From Candidatus Benthortus lauensis (GTDB lineage Archaea; Thermoproteota; Nitrososphaeria_A; Caldarchaeales; Wolframiiraptoraceae), in assembly GCA_021650775.1 (NCBI GenBank), contig JAHSRM010000024.1:1-33588 (forward strand): a stretch of DNA of 33,588 nt. The letters run 5' to 3'. A program made the translations under genes and the position numbers. The notes under the pieces were generated by a model that saw only the letters and a list, made by a program, of their open reading frames with translations, was not told where the DNA came from and did not search any database. Numbering within the stretch: the stretch's first letter is position 1; each line of letters starts with the position of its first letter. Shown piece by piece: positions 1 to 8,524 of this stretch.

Positions 1-1
1 G

Positions 2-1894
2 GTGGGGGAGGAGGTTGCCCTCAAGAGGGAGGTTGGGTGGTTCGGCTCCTTCTCACTCGGATACGCCGACGTGGGAGCAGACATCTTCATAGCCCTGGGA
101 CTCATAGCGGCATACGCAGCTGGAGTAACACCAATCGTCTTCCTGATAGTATCAATAATCTATGTTACCATAGGGTTGGCATACGCCGAGCTGGCCCCCT
201 CCTACCCCTACGCAGGAGGAGTCCATGTCTATGCCCTGAAGGGGTTCAACGACCTGGCAGGCTTCATAGCAGGATGGGCCCTCCTCATGAGCTACACCCT
301 CTGCATCACCCTCTTCGCCCTCGCCGCAGCCGGATACCTGCTCTACCTTGTCCCAGGCCTGGGGTTCCTAGGCTCCTTGACGGGTCTCCCCACCCTGGGC
401 CTGCTCTCAGCCATCCTGATAATGGGCCTCATCGTGGTGAACTACATCGGGATAAGATACTCGGTGGGCGCCCTGATAGCCCTCGTGGTGGTGGGGCTCC
501 TTATCCAGGGGGTCGTCCTCCTCCTCGGATACTCCCTCAGCTTCGACCCAGGCCTCTTCGTTGAGCAGTTGGGCGAGGTTGGTGCGCCCACGCCTAGGAG
601 GGAGGTTGGATACCTGCCCGGGATACCTCTGAATGAGCAGAACCTCCTCTACGCCCTCACCCTGGCCATGGCCTCGTTCATCGGGATAGAGTCTATAGCC
701 CAGGCAGCCGAGGAGACCAGGAGGCCTGCAAGATGGATTCCGAGGGCTGCGAAGCTCTCGGTCCTCGCAGTAGTAGTCTCGGTTATGGGTTTCTCGATTC
801 TGGCCCTGGGTGCGATGAGCTGGGAGGAGCTTGCGGCCAATATCGAGAACCCTATTGCGAGCCTTGTGAGCAGGTTTCCCCTGGTGGGCGGGGTTTTGAC
901 GCCTGTTGTGGCAGCCGCAGGCTTCGTCCTCTGCTATGCCTCATCCAACACGGGTGTGATAGGTGTATCGAGGCTCGTGGCCTCCATGGGCAGGTTCAAG
1001 CTCCTACCCTCATGGTTCTACCAGATACACCCCCTCTTCAGGACACCGACAAGGGCCATAGTCGTCTTCGGGATAATCGGCCTCCTAATAGCCTTCCCAG
1101 GAGACATACCCATGGTCGCCGAACTCTACAACTACGGCGCCCTAATCAGCTACCAGGTCCTCATGCTGAGCCTAATCAAGCTGAGGAACCTTGAGAAAGA
1201 CATCTATCGGCCGTGGAGGATGCCTGGAACCATAAGGGTGGGCGGGGGCCTCGAGGTCCCGCTTCTCGGAGCTGTGGGGCTTGCGGGAACCGTGTCCCTC
1301 TTCATCCTCACCCTCCTACTCCACCCAAGCGGACGGGTCTTCGGGACCCTCTGGATGATACTCGGAGTAATCCTCTACATCCTCTATAGGAGGAGGATAG
1401 GCCTGCCCCCAAATGCCGCCCTGATGAGGGACAAGGTGGCCGCAATCTCATACATATACGATGTCGGACTCCTAGTCCGCCCCATAGACGACGAGAAGAC
1501 CGTGGTAGGCTCGGTTCTCAGGGCCCTGGACCGCAGGTTCAGGATAACCCTGATGAGCGTAATCGAGCCGGGGAAGCTGGCCATAGACCCTGCGACGGCC
1601 TCGGGTAGCATAGAGTTGGAGAGGCTTAGCTCCGAGACCCTCAGGGACCTTGAGAGGATAGCCCAGATGCTTAGGAGGAGGGGATACCAGGTCGATGCAA
1701 GGGTCTATGTGGGGGACCTGGAGAAGGTCGTGGAGGCCCAGCTCGAGGGAGGCAGACTAGACTTCATAGCAGTGATTAGGAGGTTCACGGGGAAGGCGAG
1801 GGTCGAGAGGGCTGGGGAGAACGGGCTGCTCAAGATTATATCCAAGTATCCGGGAAGGGTTATGGTGCTGAGGAGGGTGAGTGAGGTTGGCTAA
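2..1894 (+). CDS. APC-family amino acid permease with C-terminal cytoplasmic UspA-like domain
   Basis: About 12 hydrophobic segments, N-terminal GSFSLGYADVGADIF APC-like motif, and a hydrophilic C-terminal ~150 aa Usp-like region. GTG start at the window edge, so the 5' end may be incomplete. Confidence 0.85.
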   Translation: MGEEVALKREVGWFGSFSLGYADVGADIFIALGLIAAYAAGVTPIVFLIVSIIYVTIGLAYAELAPSYPYAGGVHVYALKGFNDLAGFIAGWALLMSYTLCITLFALAAAGYLLYLVPGLGFLGSLTGLPTLGLLSAILIMGLIVVNYIGIRYSVGALIALVVVGLLIQGVVLLLGYSLSFDPGLFVEQLGEVGAPTPRREVGYLPGIPLNEQNLLYALTLAMASFIGIESIAQAAEETRRPARWIPRAAKLSVLAVVVSVMGFSILALGAMSWEELAANIENPIASLVSRFPLVGGVLTPVVAAAGFVLCYASSNTGVIGVSRLVASMGRFKLLPSWFYQIHPLFRTPTRAIVVFGIIGLLIAFPGDIPMVAELYNYGALISYQVLMLSLIKLRNLEKDIYRPWRMPGTIRVGGGLEVPLLGAVGLAGTVSLFILTLLLHPSGRVFGTLWMILGVILYILYRRRIGLPPNAALMRDKVAAISYIYDVGLLVRPIDDEKTVVGSVLRALDRRFRITLMSVIEPGKLAIDPATASGSIELERLSSETLRDLERIAQMLRRRGYQVDARVYVGDLEKVVEAQLEGGRLDFIAVIRRFTGKARVERAGENGLLKIISKYPGRVMVLRRVSEVG

Positions 1895-2159
1895 GGAGGT
1901 TCTCGCAATACTGAACATATTCGTGGACTCCTCCAAGCTCGAGGACGTGGCCAAGAAGGTTAGCGAGATGGAGGAGACCGTGGACGTATATGAGGTTACA
2001 GGCGAGTTCGATGTGGTGGCGGTGGTCAAGGCGAACGACGTAACCGAGTTCCGCAGGCTCCTTAAGGATAAGATACTGAAGATTGAGGGTGTGAAGAGCA
2101 CGGTTACCTCTATGGTTCTCTACACCCATAAGCGGGATGGGAGGCTGGTTGGAGAGTAG
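1881..2159 (+). CDS. Stand-alone Lrp/AsnC ligand-binding (RAM) domain protein
   Basis: LAILNIFVDSSKLEDVAKKVSEMEETVDVYEVTGEFDVVAVVKA pattern typical of the AsnC C-terminal domain, with no HTH. GTG start overlaps the upstream stop. Confidence 0.85.
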   Translation: MRLAKEVLAILNIFVDSSKLEDVAKKVSEMEETVDVYEVTGEFDVVAVVKANDVTEFRRLLKDKILKIEGVKSTVTSMVLYTHKRDGRLVGE

Positions 2160-2571
2160 CGGCGAGCCCCTCCACAAGGTATTGGTCGCCGTTAAGGATG
2201 AGATTAACCGTGAGGCGTTAATCCAGGCCCTCCACCCCCTGAGGGGTAAGGCCAGCATAGTGTTCTACCACGTGGTCCAGGTTCCCTTCACATCGGCCCT
2301 ATACGAGGAGGTTGTGAAGCCCATGGTCGAGGAGGCTGAGGAGAGGCTTAGGCCCCTGGTCGAGTGGGCTTCCGCCCAGGGGTTCGAGGCTGAGTCGAGG
2401 ATAGTGGTCTCGAGGGATGTCTCGGAGTCCATTAAGGAGGAGGCGGAGAAGCCCGGATACTTCATGGTGGTAATCCAGAGGGATGTTGGAGGCCTCAGGC
2501 TGAGGCCATCGCTATCCGCAAAGATTATCCAGTCCCTCAGGGTCCCCGTCCTAGTCCTTCCACCCGTGTGA
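2137..2571 (+). CDS. Universal stress protein (UspA) family protein
   Basis: KVLVAVKDE start, alternating alpha/beta pattern and VPVLVLPP ending. Overlaps the upstream RAM gene. Confidence 0.75.
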   Translation: MGGWLESSGEPLHKVLVAVKDEINREALIQALHPLRGKASIVFYHVVQVPFTSALYEEVVKPMVEEAEERLRPLVEWASAQGFEAESRIVVSRDVSESIKEEAEKPGYFMVVIQRDVGGLRLRPSLSAKIIQSLRVPVLVLPPV

Positions 2572-2591
2572 AAGAAAGGGGGAGGGAAGGG

Positions 2592-2696
2592 TTAGAACTC
2601 TTCCTCCTCTTCCTCCCACTCTTCCTCATCGAAGTCTTCCTCGAACTCCTCCCACTCCTCTTCCTCCTCTTCCATGAAGAGGACCCCGGGCTTCAT
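2592..2696 (-). CDS. Candidate 34-aa hyperacidic mini-protein (MKPGVLFMEEEEEEWEEFEEDFDEEEWEEEEEEF)
   Basis: Hand-translated minus-strand ORF with ATG at 2694-2696 and TAA at 2592-2594. A TATA-like TTTAAAA lies about 30 nt upstream. Confidence 0.5.
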   Translation of the reverse strand: MKPGVLFMEEEEEEWEEFEEDFDEEEWEEEEEEF

Positions 2697-2724
2697 ATCC
2701 CAGCCCCACCTTACCGGAGCCGTG

Positions 2725-2731
2725 TTTTAAA
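2725..2731 (-). promoter_or_regulatory. TATA-box-like element for the acidic mini-ORF
   Basis: TTTAAAA on the minus strand, predicting a start site a few nt before the ATG at 2696. Confidence 0.4.
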
Positions 2732-2824
2732 CGTTTAGCCCCTCAGGGACCCTATGGCTCATCACGGCTCAGGGTGAGCTTCGGGTTCTTCATCGGGCAT
2801 ATGTAAGGGTCATCACTCGGCTTT

Positions 2825-3490
2825 TTACCGTTTCCCCACAAGCTTGTCTAGGGTGGAGTTCCGGGGAACCCTAAGCTTGAGGTGCCTTACTTGGAAGTAT
2901 GATGCCTCGAGGTATTCTACCAGGCCCCTGACCCTGCTTAGGGGGGCTATCGGATGGCCCTCAACCATCATCTTGCTGGGCTGATAGAGGGTTAGGACCA
3001 CGGGTATCAGGTATAGCTCCGATTGGCCCGAGGACCCTGCCAGGCCCCCGAGAATCCTCATCCTCTTCTCCTGGGCCTCGACCATGACCTTCTCCTCCGA
3101 GGGGCTGGGAGGCTTCCTCCAGTGCTTGCAGTCTATTATTAGTAGGAGGGGGTGCCTGTAAGCGAGCAGGTCTATCTGGCATCTCTCGCCGCCGTGGGCT
3201 AGCTTGACGTCCCTCCTTACCTCGAAGCCCATCCTCTCGAAGAGCCTAGACGCCATCTCCTCGAACTCCCTCCAGTCAAGGTGCCTGGCAACCCTCTCAG
3301 CATCGACCCCAAGCTCCAGGGCCTTCAGGGCTGCCTCAACCCTCCCTAGGCCTCCGATGACCTGGGCCACGGCCGACCTCGGGACACGGGCCTCCTCAGC
3401 CACCTCCTCCACGCTTACCTCGACTCCGCCCTCGCTCAGCTTAAGGAAGGCTTGGAGTATCCTGGCCAGGGTCTCAGAGGAATATGTCAT
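2825..3490 (-). CDS. N-terminal HTH plus PD-(D/E)XK (Mrr/restriction endonuclease-like) nuclease domain protein
   Basis: EFEEMASRLFERMGFEVRRDVKL...CQIDLLAYRHPLLLIIDCKHW: ID...DCK nuclease motif. Start chosen at MTYSSET, overlapping the cofE 3' end. Confidence 0.75.
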   Translation of the reverse strand: MTYSSETLARILQAFLKLSEGGVEVSVEEVAEEARVPRSAVAQVIGGLGRVEAALKALELGVDAERVARHLDWREFEEMASRLFERMGFEVRRDVKLAHGGERCQIDLLAYRHPLLLIIDCKHWRKPPSPSEEKVMVEAQEKRMRILGGLAGSSGQSELYLIPVVLTLYQPSKMMVEGHPIAPLSRVRGLVEYLEASYFQVRHLKLRVPRNSTLDKLVGKR

Positions 3491-4226
3491 CCTCCTCGCT
3501 CCTGGGGATAACAGAGGCAGGCGACTCGCCCCTAACATACCTATAGCCCCTTATGATTGCGGCCGGGACACCCTCGTCGGCCTGGCCCATGACCAGCTCG
3601 GCTGCAGAGGCAAGCTCGTCGGCCACGCAGATAATCTTGGAGCGGAGAACCCTTCCATGGAGGTCTCTCCTACCCCTCAGGTCGAGTAAGGGCTCCAGGC
3701 CCGAGCAACCTATCGCCACGTTTATCGCACCCCTTCTAAGCGGCCTCCCATGGGTGTCCGAGATAATCACCGCAACATCCACGCCCGTAATCCTCCTAAC
3801 CGCCTCACGGAGCCTCCTAGCAGACCCGTCGGGGTCCCTGGGCAGGAGGGCGGCCAGCCCCGCTCCCACGTTGCTTAGGTCTACGCCCGAGTTTGCGCAG
3901 ATGTGGCCTCCATGGGTCTCGGTTATGATTATTCCACGGCTCATCCTCACAACCCTCCTCGCCTCCCTCAGGATTAGCTCCACGTGTCTCGGGTCCTTGC
4001 CGAACCGCTCCGCCACAGTGATGGCCAGCCTGGAGGGCTCTACTTCCTGTAGCCTGGCTACACGTCCCTCGGCCTTCGAGACGATTACCTGGGAGACGAC
4101 CAGGATGTCTCCCTCACGTATCCCTGCCCCAGCCTTGTTAGCCGCCGAGACTATCAGCTCCGCCAGGTCGTCGCCCTCCCTCACCACAGGAATCCCCCTG
4201 AGACCTATAACCTCGACTCTACACAT
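3474..4226 (-). CDS. cofE: Coenzyme F420-0:L-glutamate ligase
   Basis: GIREGDILVVSQVIVSKAEGR, TETHGGHICANSGVDLSNVG, IISDTHGRPLRRGAINVAIG are characteristic CofE motifs. Confidence 0.93.
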   Translation of the reverse strand: MCRVEVIGLRGIPVVREGDDLAELIVSAANKAGAGIREGDILVVSQVIVSKAEGRVARLQEVEPSRLAITVAERFGKDPRHVELILREARRVVRMSRGIIITETHGGHICANSGVDLSNVGAGLAALLPRDPDGSARRLREAVRRITGVDVAVIISDTHGRPLRRGAINVAIGCSGLEPLLDLRGRRDLHGRVLRSKIICVADELASAAELVMGQADEGVPAAIIRGYRYVRGESPASVIPRSEEDDIFL

Positions 4227-4263
4227 ACCAATCCTAACTATAGGGGAGGGTTGTTAAGGGGTT

Positions 4264-4455
4264 TTAGCCAGCGAGCCCGAGCAGGGGTCTTACCACCGCT
4301 ATCCCCAGCATCTCCCTCACGGTCGGCACCAGCTCCTTGAGCAGGTAGGCTAGGCCTACCGTGGCCATGACTATGGCGAAGAATGCTAGGAAGACCACGA
4401 CCAGCGAGGCCGCATCCCTCACGCTTATCCAGCTCATCTCCTCTTCCAAGCTCAA
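4264..4455 (-). CDS. Small single-TM protein (63 aa), unknown function
   Basis: ORF with one strong hydrophobic segment (AASLVVVFLAFFAIVMATVGLAYLL), downstream of livF on the same strand. Confidence 0.55.
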   Translation of the reverse strand: MSLEEEMSWISVRDAASLVVVFLAFFAIVMATVGLAYLLKELVPTVREMLGIAVVRPLLGLAG

Positions 4456-4486
4456 GGCGTCTGGGAGGTTAATTTAAACCATGAGC

Positions 4487-5200
4487 CTAGGTCCCTATGC
4501 CTAGGTAGAGTTTTGCGAGCTCAGGGTGGCTTAGGAGCTCCTGAGGGTCTCCCTCGAACATGAGTCTCCCGGATACCAGGAGGTAGGATTTGTCGCCTAT
4601 CTCGAGGGCCCTGCGGGCGTTCTGCTCCACCAGGAGTATGGTCATCCCGAGGCTGTCCCTCAGCTCGACTATCTTGCCCAGGACCTCCTTAGCTATCTTG
4701 GGCGCCAGGTTGCCTGTGGGCTCGTCGAACATCATGACCTTGGGTCTCCTTATCAGGGCCATGGCCATGGCGACCATCTGCCTCTCCCCTCCGCTCAGGG
4801 TCCCGGCCTTCCTCTCCCAATACTTCCTGATTATGGGGAACATCTCCGAGACCTCCCTCACCCTCGACTCGACCTCGGCCTTGTCCCTTATCGTGTATCC
4901 AGCCATCATCATGTTCTCCCTAACGGTTAGGTTTGCGAAGACGTTGTCGACCTGGGGCAGGTAGGCCACACCCCTCTTGGCTATCTCGTGGCTCATGAGA
5001 CCCGTGAGCTCCACTCCATCCATGTCTATGGACCCAGAGTATATCTTGGTGAGCCCGAAGATGGATTTAAGGAGGGTGCTCTTCCCGCTCCCATTAGGCC
5101 CCACGATAACCGTGATCTCCCTATCCCTAACGTCCATGCTTACGTCGAAGAGGATGTGGAGCCTCCCATACCCTGCGTTCAGGTTCCTTATCCTTATCAT
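4487..5200 (-). CDS. livF: Branched-chain amino acid ABC transporter ATPase LivF
   Basis: Walker A GPNGSGKST, LSGGERQM signature, MMFDEPTGNLAP Walker B; LivF-like architecture beside livG. Confidence 0.9.
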   Translation of the reverse strand: MIRIRNLNAGYGRLHILFDVSMDVRDREITVIVGPNGSGKSTLLKSIFGLTKIYSGSIDMDGVELTGLMSHEIAKRGVAYLPQVDNVFANLTVRENMMMAGYTIRDKAEVESRVREVSEMFPIIRKYWERKAGTLSGGERQMVAMAMALIRRPKVMMFDEPTGNLAPKIAKEVLGKIVELRDSLGMTILLVEQNARRALEIGDKSYLLVSGRLMFEGDPQELLSHPELAKLYLGIGT

Positions 5201-5202
5201 GG

Positions 5203-5961
5203 CTACGCACCTAGGTAGGCCTCGATTACCTTCGGCTCCATCAGGACCTTCTCGGGCTTGCCCTCCGCTATAATCCTGCCCGAGGCCATGGCGAAGACGT
5301 GGTCCACGTATCTTAGGGCTATCTCCAGCCTATGCTCTATCAGGAAGAAGGTTATCCCCATGCTATCCCTCAGCCTCTGGAGCCTCCCGAAGACCTCGTG
5401 GGCCAGGACAGGGTTCACGCCGGCTATGGGCTCGTCCATCATAATCATCCTCGCACCGCTCATGAGGGCCCTCCCTATCTCGAGTAGCTTCATCTGGCCT
5501 CCGCTCAGGGCGTAGGAGGGCTGGTCCCATAGGTCCGCCAGCTTCAGCTCCTCCAGGATTCTGAACGCCTCCTCCACGGCCTCTATCTCCTCCATTAGCC
5601 AGGAGTTTCTCAGGGGGGCTTTGAGGAGGGCCTCGCCGCTCTGACCCCTTTTAGAGACCAGGAGGTTCTCCAAGACCGAGAGCTTGAGAAAGGGCTGGGG
5701 AATCTGGAAGGTTCTGACGAGCCCGAGGCGGTAAATCTCATGTGGGGGAAGACCCGTGATATCCCTCCCGTTAAAGGCCACCCTACCCGAGTCGGGCTTA
5801 TACACGCCCGTAACCACGTTTACCAGGGTCGTCTTGCCCGAGCCGTTAGGCCCTATCAGGATGTAGATTCTCCCCTCCTCCAGCTCCAGGTCGACGCCGT
5901 CGAGGGCCACGAGTCCCCCGAAGGTCTTCCTAACCCCCTTTATCTCCAATATGACCCCCAT
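5203..5961 (-). CDS. livG: Branched-chain amino acid ABC transporter ATPase LivG
   Basis: GPNGSGKTTLVNVVTGVYKPDSGRV, LVRTFQIPQPF, LSGGQMKLLEIGRALM, MMDEPIAGVNP. Confidence 0.9.
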   Translation of the reverse strand: MGVILEIKGVRKTFGGLVALDGVDLELEEGRIYILIGPNGSGKTTLVNVVTGVYKPDSGRVAFNGRDITGLPPHEIYRLGLVRTFQIPQPFLKLSVLENLLVSKRGQSGEALLKAPLRNSWLMEEIEAVEEAFRILEELKLADLWDQPSYALSGGQMKLLEIGRALMSGARMIMMDEPIAGVNPVLAHEVFGRLQRLRDSMGITFFLIEHRLEIALRYVDHVFAMASGRIIAEGKPEKVLMEPKVIEAYLGA

Positions 5962-6037
5962 CTCTCGTTATACGTGCCTAACCCTAGGTCGCCTTATAAA
6001 AGTTTCCAGAAAAAGAGTTTAGGGGGAGGAAGACGCT

Positions 6038-7465
6038 CTAGTGCTCCATAGTGTAGGTTACCGAGTCTGTCTCGAAGTCCCATCCGCCGACCTGGACCCA
6101 CTCGTATTCTCCGTCAACCTTCTTTATCTGCCATAGCTCGTAGTCGGACTTGGCTAGGTCCCCGCCCTCGTTGAGCTCGATCTTACCTATGGCGCCTGTG
6201 TAGAAGCTTAGGACGCCTGGCATGGCCTTGATGACGGCCTCTGCGTCGGTTGACTGGGCGGCCAGGACTGAGAGGGCGAGAACCCAGGTTATATCGTATG
6301 CAGAGTAGGCGTAGCTGTCAGGCAGCCTACCTAGCTTGGCGACAAGCTGCTCCCTTAGCTGGGACCTCTTGGGGTTGGGCTCGCCGAAGATGGGGTTTAG
6401 CCACTTGGTCTTGACGGCGAACTCGGCTGCCAGGGGCTCCTGGAGTATCTCTGCCAGCAGGGCTGTTCCGTCGCTTCCATACCACCTGACCTGACTCAGT
6501 ATCGGGTAGTCGTTGGCCTTGGTGAGCAGGTCCACGGACTCTGCGAAGGCTATCAAGAGGACTCCGACCTTATCTGCTCCATGCTCATCGACGGCGGCCT
6601 GAACTGCGTCGGCCAGCAGCCCTACCTCGGCTCCGAATCCCTTCTTCTCAACCTCCTCGGGCGCATACCTTATGCCCTCAAGGAACTGTCCGCCAAGCTT
6701 CTCGAAGGCCTCCTTGGATGCCTTGTGCAGCCCGTCTCCCCAGGCATCACCTCTCCATATCGGGACCACGACCCTTATCCCGTCCTCCCACATGGCCCTG
6801 GCTATCGCTGGACCCTGCTTGGTGTCGTCGGGGCAGAACCTGTAGATGAAGTCGTCGGGTATGCTTAGCTCGGGGGCGGTGGAGGACTGGCTTATCATGA
6901 GTATCTTGTTGGAGTCGGCGAAGCCCTTCAGGTTCCTGACCTCAGCGCTTGTCTGAGGCCCGATGACCAGCCTGATTCCCTTTGCGGCGAGGCTCTGGAG
7001 CTTCGTCAAGGCTACGTCGGGCTTCGTCTCAGTGTCCTCTATCAAGACCGTGAACCTGACCGGGCTTCCAGCCTTCTCAAGCCAGGAGTTAATCTCCTGT
7101 ATAGCTATCTCGATGGCCGCCTTACTGTTCTCGCCGTAGGAGGCTAGGGAGCCGCTGAGGGGTAGGAGAGCTCCCAGGGTTATCTCGCCTGAAAGCCCTC
7201 CGCCTCCAACCGTCTGGGTAACCGTAACCGTCCCGCCACCAACGGTCTCAGTCTTGGTAACCGTAACAGTCTCGGCTGCCGCCGTCTCGGTAACCGTTAC
7301 GGTTCCTCCTGCAGCGGTCTGGGTAACCGTCTGTGTTACTGTCTGGACTGCTGGTGGAGCGACCATGGGGCCTACTGCCACGCCTATTCCGACTCCCACC
7401 AGCAGGGCTACTATCGCTAGTGCGGCGGCTGCGGCTGAGGTTATTCCCGAGATTTTTCTACGCAT
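6038..7465 (-). CDS. livK: Branched-chain amino acid ABC transporter substrate-binding protein (LivK-like), Thr/Val-rich linker
   Basis: N-terminal hydrophobic anchor, TVTQTVTQT...TVTVTKTETV linker, then EITLGALLPLSGSLASYGENSKAAIEIAIQEIN periplasmic-binding fold. Confidence 0.9.
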   Translation of the reverse strand: MRRKISGITSAAAAALAIVALLVGVGIGVAVGPMVAPPAVQTVTQTVTQTAAGGTVTVTETAAAETVTVTKTETVGGGTVTVTQTVGGGGLSGEITLGALLPLSGSLASYGENSKAAIEIAIQEINSWLEKAGSPVRFTVLIEDTETKPDVALTKLQSLAAKGIRLVIGPQTSAEVRNLKGFADSNKILMISQSSTAPELSIPDDFIYRFCPDDTKQGPAIARAMWEDGIRVVVPIWRGDAWGDGLHKASKEAFEKLGGQFLEGIRYAPEEVEKKGFGAEVGLLADAVQAAVDEHGADKVGVLLIAFAESVDLLTKANDYPILSQVRWYGSDGTALLAEILQEPLAAEFAVKTKWLNPIFGEPNPKRSQLREQLVAKLGRLPDSYAYSAYDITWVLALSVLAAQSTDAEAVIKAMPGVLSFYTGAIGKIELNEGGDLAKSDYELWQIKKVDGEYEWVQVGGWDFETDSVTYTMEH

Positions 7466-7480
7466 GTCTGTGTTTGGATT

Positions 7481-7520
7481 GATGCTCGCATATAAATTTT
7501 AACCGTGTTTGACGAGCATC
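7481..7520. promoter_or_regulatory. Inverted repeat GATGCTCG-N24-CGAGCATC flanking the livK TATA region
   Basis: Perfect 8-bp arms at 7481-7488 and 7513-7520. A minus-strand TATA-like TTTATATG lies between them, upstream of the livK ATG at 7465. Confidence 0.5.
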
Positions 7521-7578
7521 GGATTATGGGCGAGTAAAAGTTAATTTCTACGCTTTTTCCTCGGGTTTTAGAACAGTT

Positions 7579-8517
7579 ATGGCACTACTCCCCCCGCTAT
7601 ACCAGGAGGCGTTAATTTTCTCGAGCTTATTGACGCTGCTTAGTGCGGGGCTAACCCTCACCTATCTTACGACCCGTGTCCCCAACTTCGCCCACGGCTC
7701 CTTCGCAACCATAGGGGCCTACGTTAGCTTGACGAGCTTCAGGGTTCTCCAGCTGACGCCCTACTATCTTATCCCACTAGCGTTTGTGCTGGCGGGTGCC
7801 GTGGCGTTAGCGTTATACAAGCTCGTCCTTAAGCCTCTGATGAATAGGGGCTCCTCCATAATCTTCCTCATGATAGCAACGATAGCATACGACATGATTC
7901 TACTCTCGGCCCTGAACATCTACGCAGACTATCTATCCGAGGGCCTCAAGGTAACCTCCAGATACTTCTCGCTTAAGGTGGCTGACATCAGGATTGGGGG
8001 GCCAACTGGAACGCCCATGGTGTTCTACGGCTCCCTGCTATCCGCAGTCGCGGTCATAGTCCTGCTCTACATACTGCTGACCAAGACTAGGTTTGGGGTC
8101 GCCATGAGGGCCACTATAGAGAACCCCATGCTGGCGGGAGTGGTGGGCATAAACACGGACCTGGTCTACACGGTCTCATGGTTCATGGCCGGGGGGCTTG
8201 CGGGGCTGGCAGGAGTCCTAATCTCCCTATGGTTCATAGGAAACCCCGACCTCGGCTCCATAATCCTAATCAGCATATTCGCAGCCAGCATAGTGGGCGG
8301 GTTCAACAACATCTACGGCGCATTTCTGGGAGGATACCTGGTGGGGTTCGCGGAGGTCTTCGGCCAATACCTCCTCGCAAGGAACATAGGGGCCTGGATA
8401 GTCCCGTATAGGCCCGTCATCCCCCTGATAATCATGGTCGCCACCCTCCTGATAGCCCCATATGGTTTGGCTGGGGTTAGGTGGAGGGAGCTGGGCAGGA
8501 GGTTTAGGAGGAGGTGA
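7579..8517 (+). CDS. livH: Branched-chain amino acid ABC transporter permease LivH
   Basis: Polytopic; LTLTYLTTRVPNFAHGSFATIGAYVSL and GVVGINTDLVYTVSWFMAGGLAGLAGVL motifs. Confidence 0.9.
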   Translation: MALLPPLYQEALIFSSLLTLLSAGLTLTYLTTRVPNFAHGSFATIGAYVSLTSFRVLQLTPYYLIPLAFVLAGAVALALYKLVLKPLMNRGSSIIFLMIATIAYDMILLSALNIYADYLSEGLKVTSRYFSLKVADIRIGGPTGTPMVFYGSLLSAVAVIVLLYILLTKTRFGVAMRATIENPMLAGVVGINTDLVYTVSWFMAGGLAGLAGVLISLWFIGNPDLGSIILISIFAASIVGGFNNIYGAFLGGYLVGFAEVFGQYLLARNIGAWIVPYRPVIPLIIMVATLLIAPYGLAGVRWRELGRRFRRR

Positions 8518-8524
8518 GTGAGGG

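Noticed and set aside
37-564. Long plus-strand ORF (175 aa) in another frame of the APC permease gene
   Set aside because: Arg/Pro/Ser-rich shadow translation of a clear permease; typical of GC-rich codon bias.
2733-2820. Minus-strand fragment ...DDPYICPMKNPKLTLSRDEP* between the nuclease and the acidic mini-ORF
   Set aside because: Its only upstream start would be a TTG inside the nuclease gene; too little evidence for a gene or a pseudogene.
7200-7350. Repetitive 'gtaaccgt' tract that could look like a tandem repeat or CRISPR-like array
   Set aside because: It encodes the TVT/TVTQT stalk of LivK; units are irregular with no unique spacers. No CRISPR array was seen anywhere in the window.
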